The translations under genes were made by a program, and so were the position numbers. From the NCBI RefSeq assembly GCF_937863485.1, contig NZ_CALMFY010000098.1:18347-79522 (forward strand): a stretch of 61,176 nt of DNA. Direction: 5' to 3'. The stretch comes from an uncultured Nostoc sp. (GTDB lineage: Bacteria > Cyanobacteriota > Cyanobacteriia > Cyanobacteriales > Nostocaceae). The notes under the pieces were generated by a model that was not told the origin of the DNA, made no database searches, and saw only the letters and a list, made by a program, of their open reading frames with translations. Of the stretch, positions 61,143-61,176 are shown piece by piece; position 1 is the stretch's first letter, and the number at the start of each line of letters is the position of its first letter.

Positions 61143-61176
61143 GCTGAAATATTAATTAATCATTATCCATTAGTTT

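Noticed and set aside
1..61176. tRNA, rRNA, riboswitch or intact insertion sequence
   Set aside because: No cloverleaf, rRNA segment, recognisable riboswitch core or complete transposase gene was seen by eye on either strand; a covariance-model scan could still find small RNAs.

Overview
The window is chromosomal DNA from a filamentous, heterocyst-forming cyanobacterium of the Nostoc type. The evidence is a complete kaiABC clock cluster with a short kaiA, a photosystem II S4-domain protein, a Ycf20 (DUF565) protein, a plant-type glycerate 3-kinase, many GCGATCGC (HIP1) octamers, dense Nostoc-style short repeats between genes, and a scytonemin (sunscreen pigment) gene cluster in the order known from Nostoc punctiforme. 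No tRNA, rRNA, CRISPR array, prophage or intact insertion sequence was found. Functional calls come from reading motifs and gene order; no database search was run.

Layout. 1-4.6 kb: a degenerate minus-strand reading frame, a small secreted protein, a short-chain dehydrogenase, the PSII S4 protein, a broken GNAT acetyltransferase and two conserved hypothetical genes. 5.3-14.4 kb: on the minus strand kaiA, kaiB, kaiC and a TolC-type outer-membrane channel, and divergently a large CBS-domain hybrid histidine kinase with degenerate receiver domains. 14.4-25.2 kb: housekeeping and envelope genes (GT39 glycosyltransferase, lipoprotein, ycf20-like, glycerate kinase, hisS, DUF3598, aldehyde dehydrogenase, and a nitrilase-fold protein lacking its catalytic cysteine), separated by repeats. 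25.4-29.3 kb: an NmrA-type reductase, a small protein carrying the Coq4 metal-site signature, and a membrane histidine kinase. 29.3-37.9 kb: divergent penicillin-binding protein 1C and a giant bacterial alpha-2-macroglobulin lipoprotein, a known functional pair.

38.3-61 kb is the scytonemin region. An AraC-type response regulator and a PAS histidine kinase lie on the minus strand. A 1.8-kb non-coding region separates them from scyA-scyB-scyC-scyD-scyE-scyF, a WcaI-like glycosyltransferase, tyrA, a DsbA-like oxidoreductase, an aroB-like gene, a fused trpE-trpG and trpC, all on the plus strand. The aromatic genes should supply tryptophan and p-hydroxyphenylpyruvate precursors. ScyB deaminates tryptophan, ScyA couples the two keto acids and ScyC cyclises the product. 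ScyD, ScyE and ScyF are exported, with PEP-CTERM-like tails. After trpC the next gene is a quinone-oxidoreductase-like gene, not the trpA/tyrP/trpB/trpD set recalled from N. punctiforme.

Most notable: three spaced copies of a 47-bp element upstream of scyA with a weaker match upstream of trpE; three unrelated arrays that all have a 21-nt period; a Coq4-signature protein in a lineage without ubiquinone; a cysteine-less nitrilase homologue; an AroB homologue with a non-canonical metal-site motif; and intergenic repeats that have entered genes in frame.
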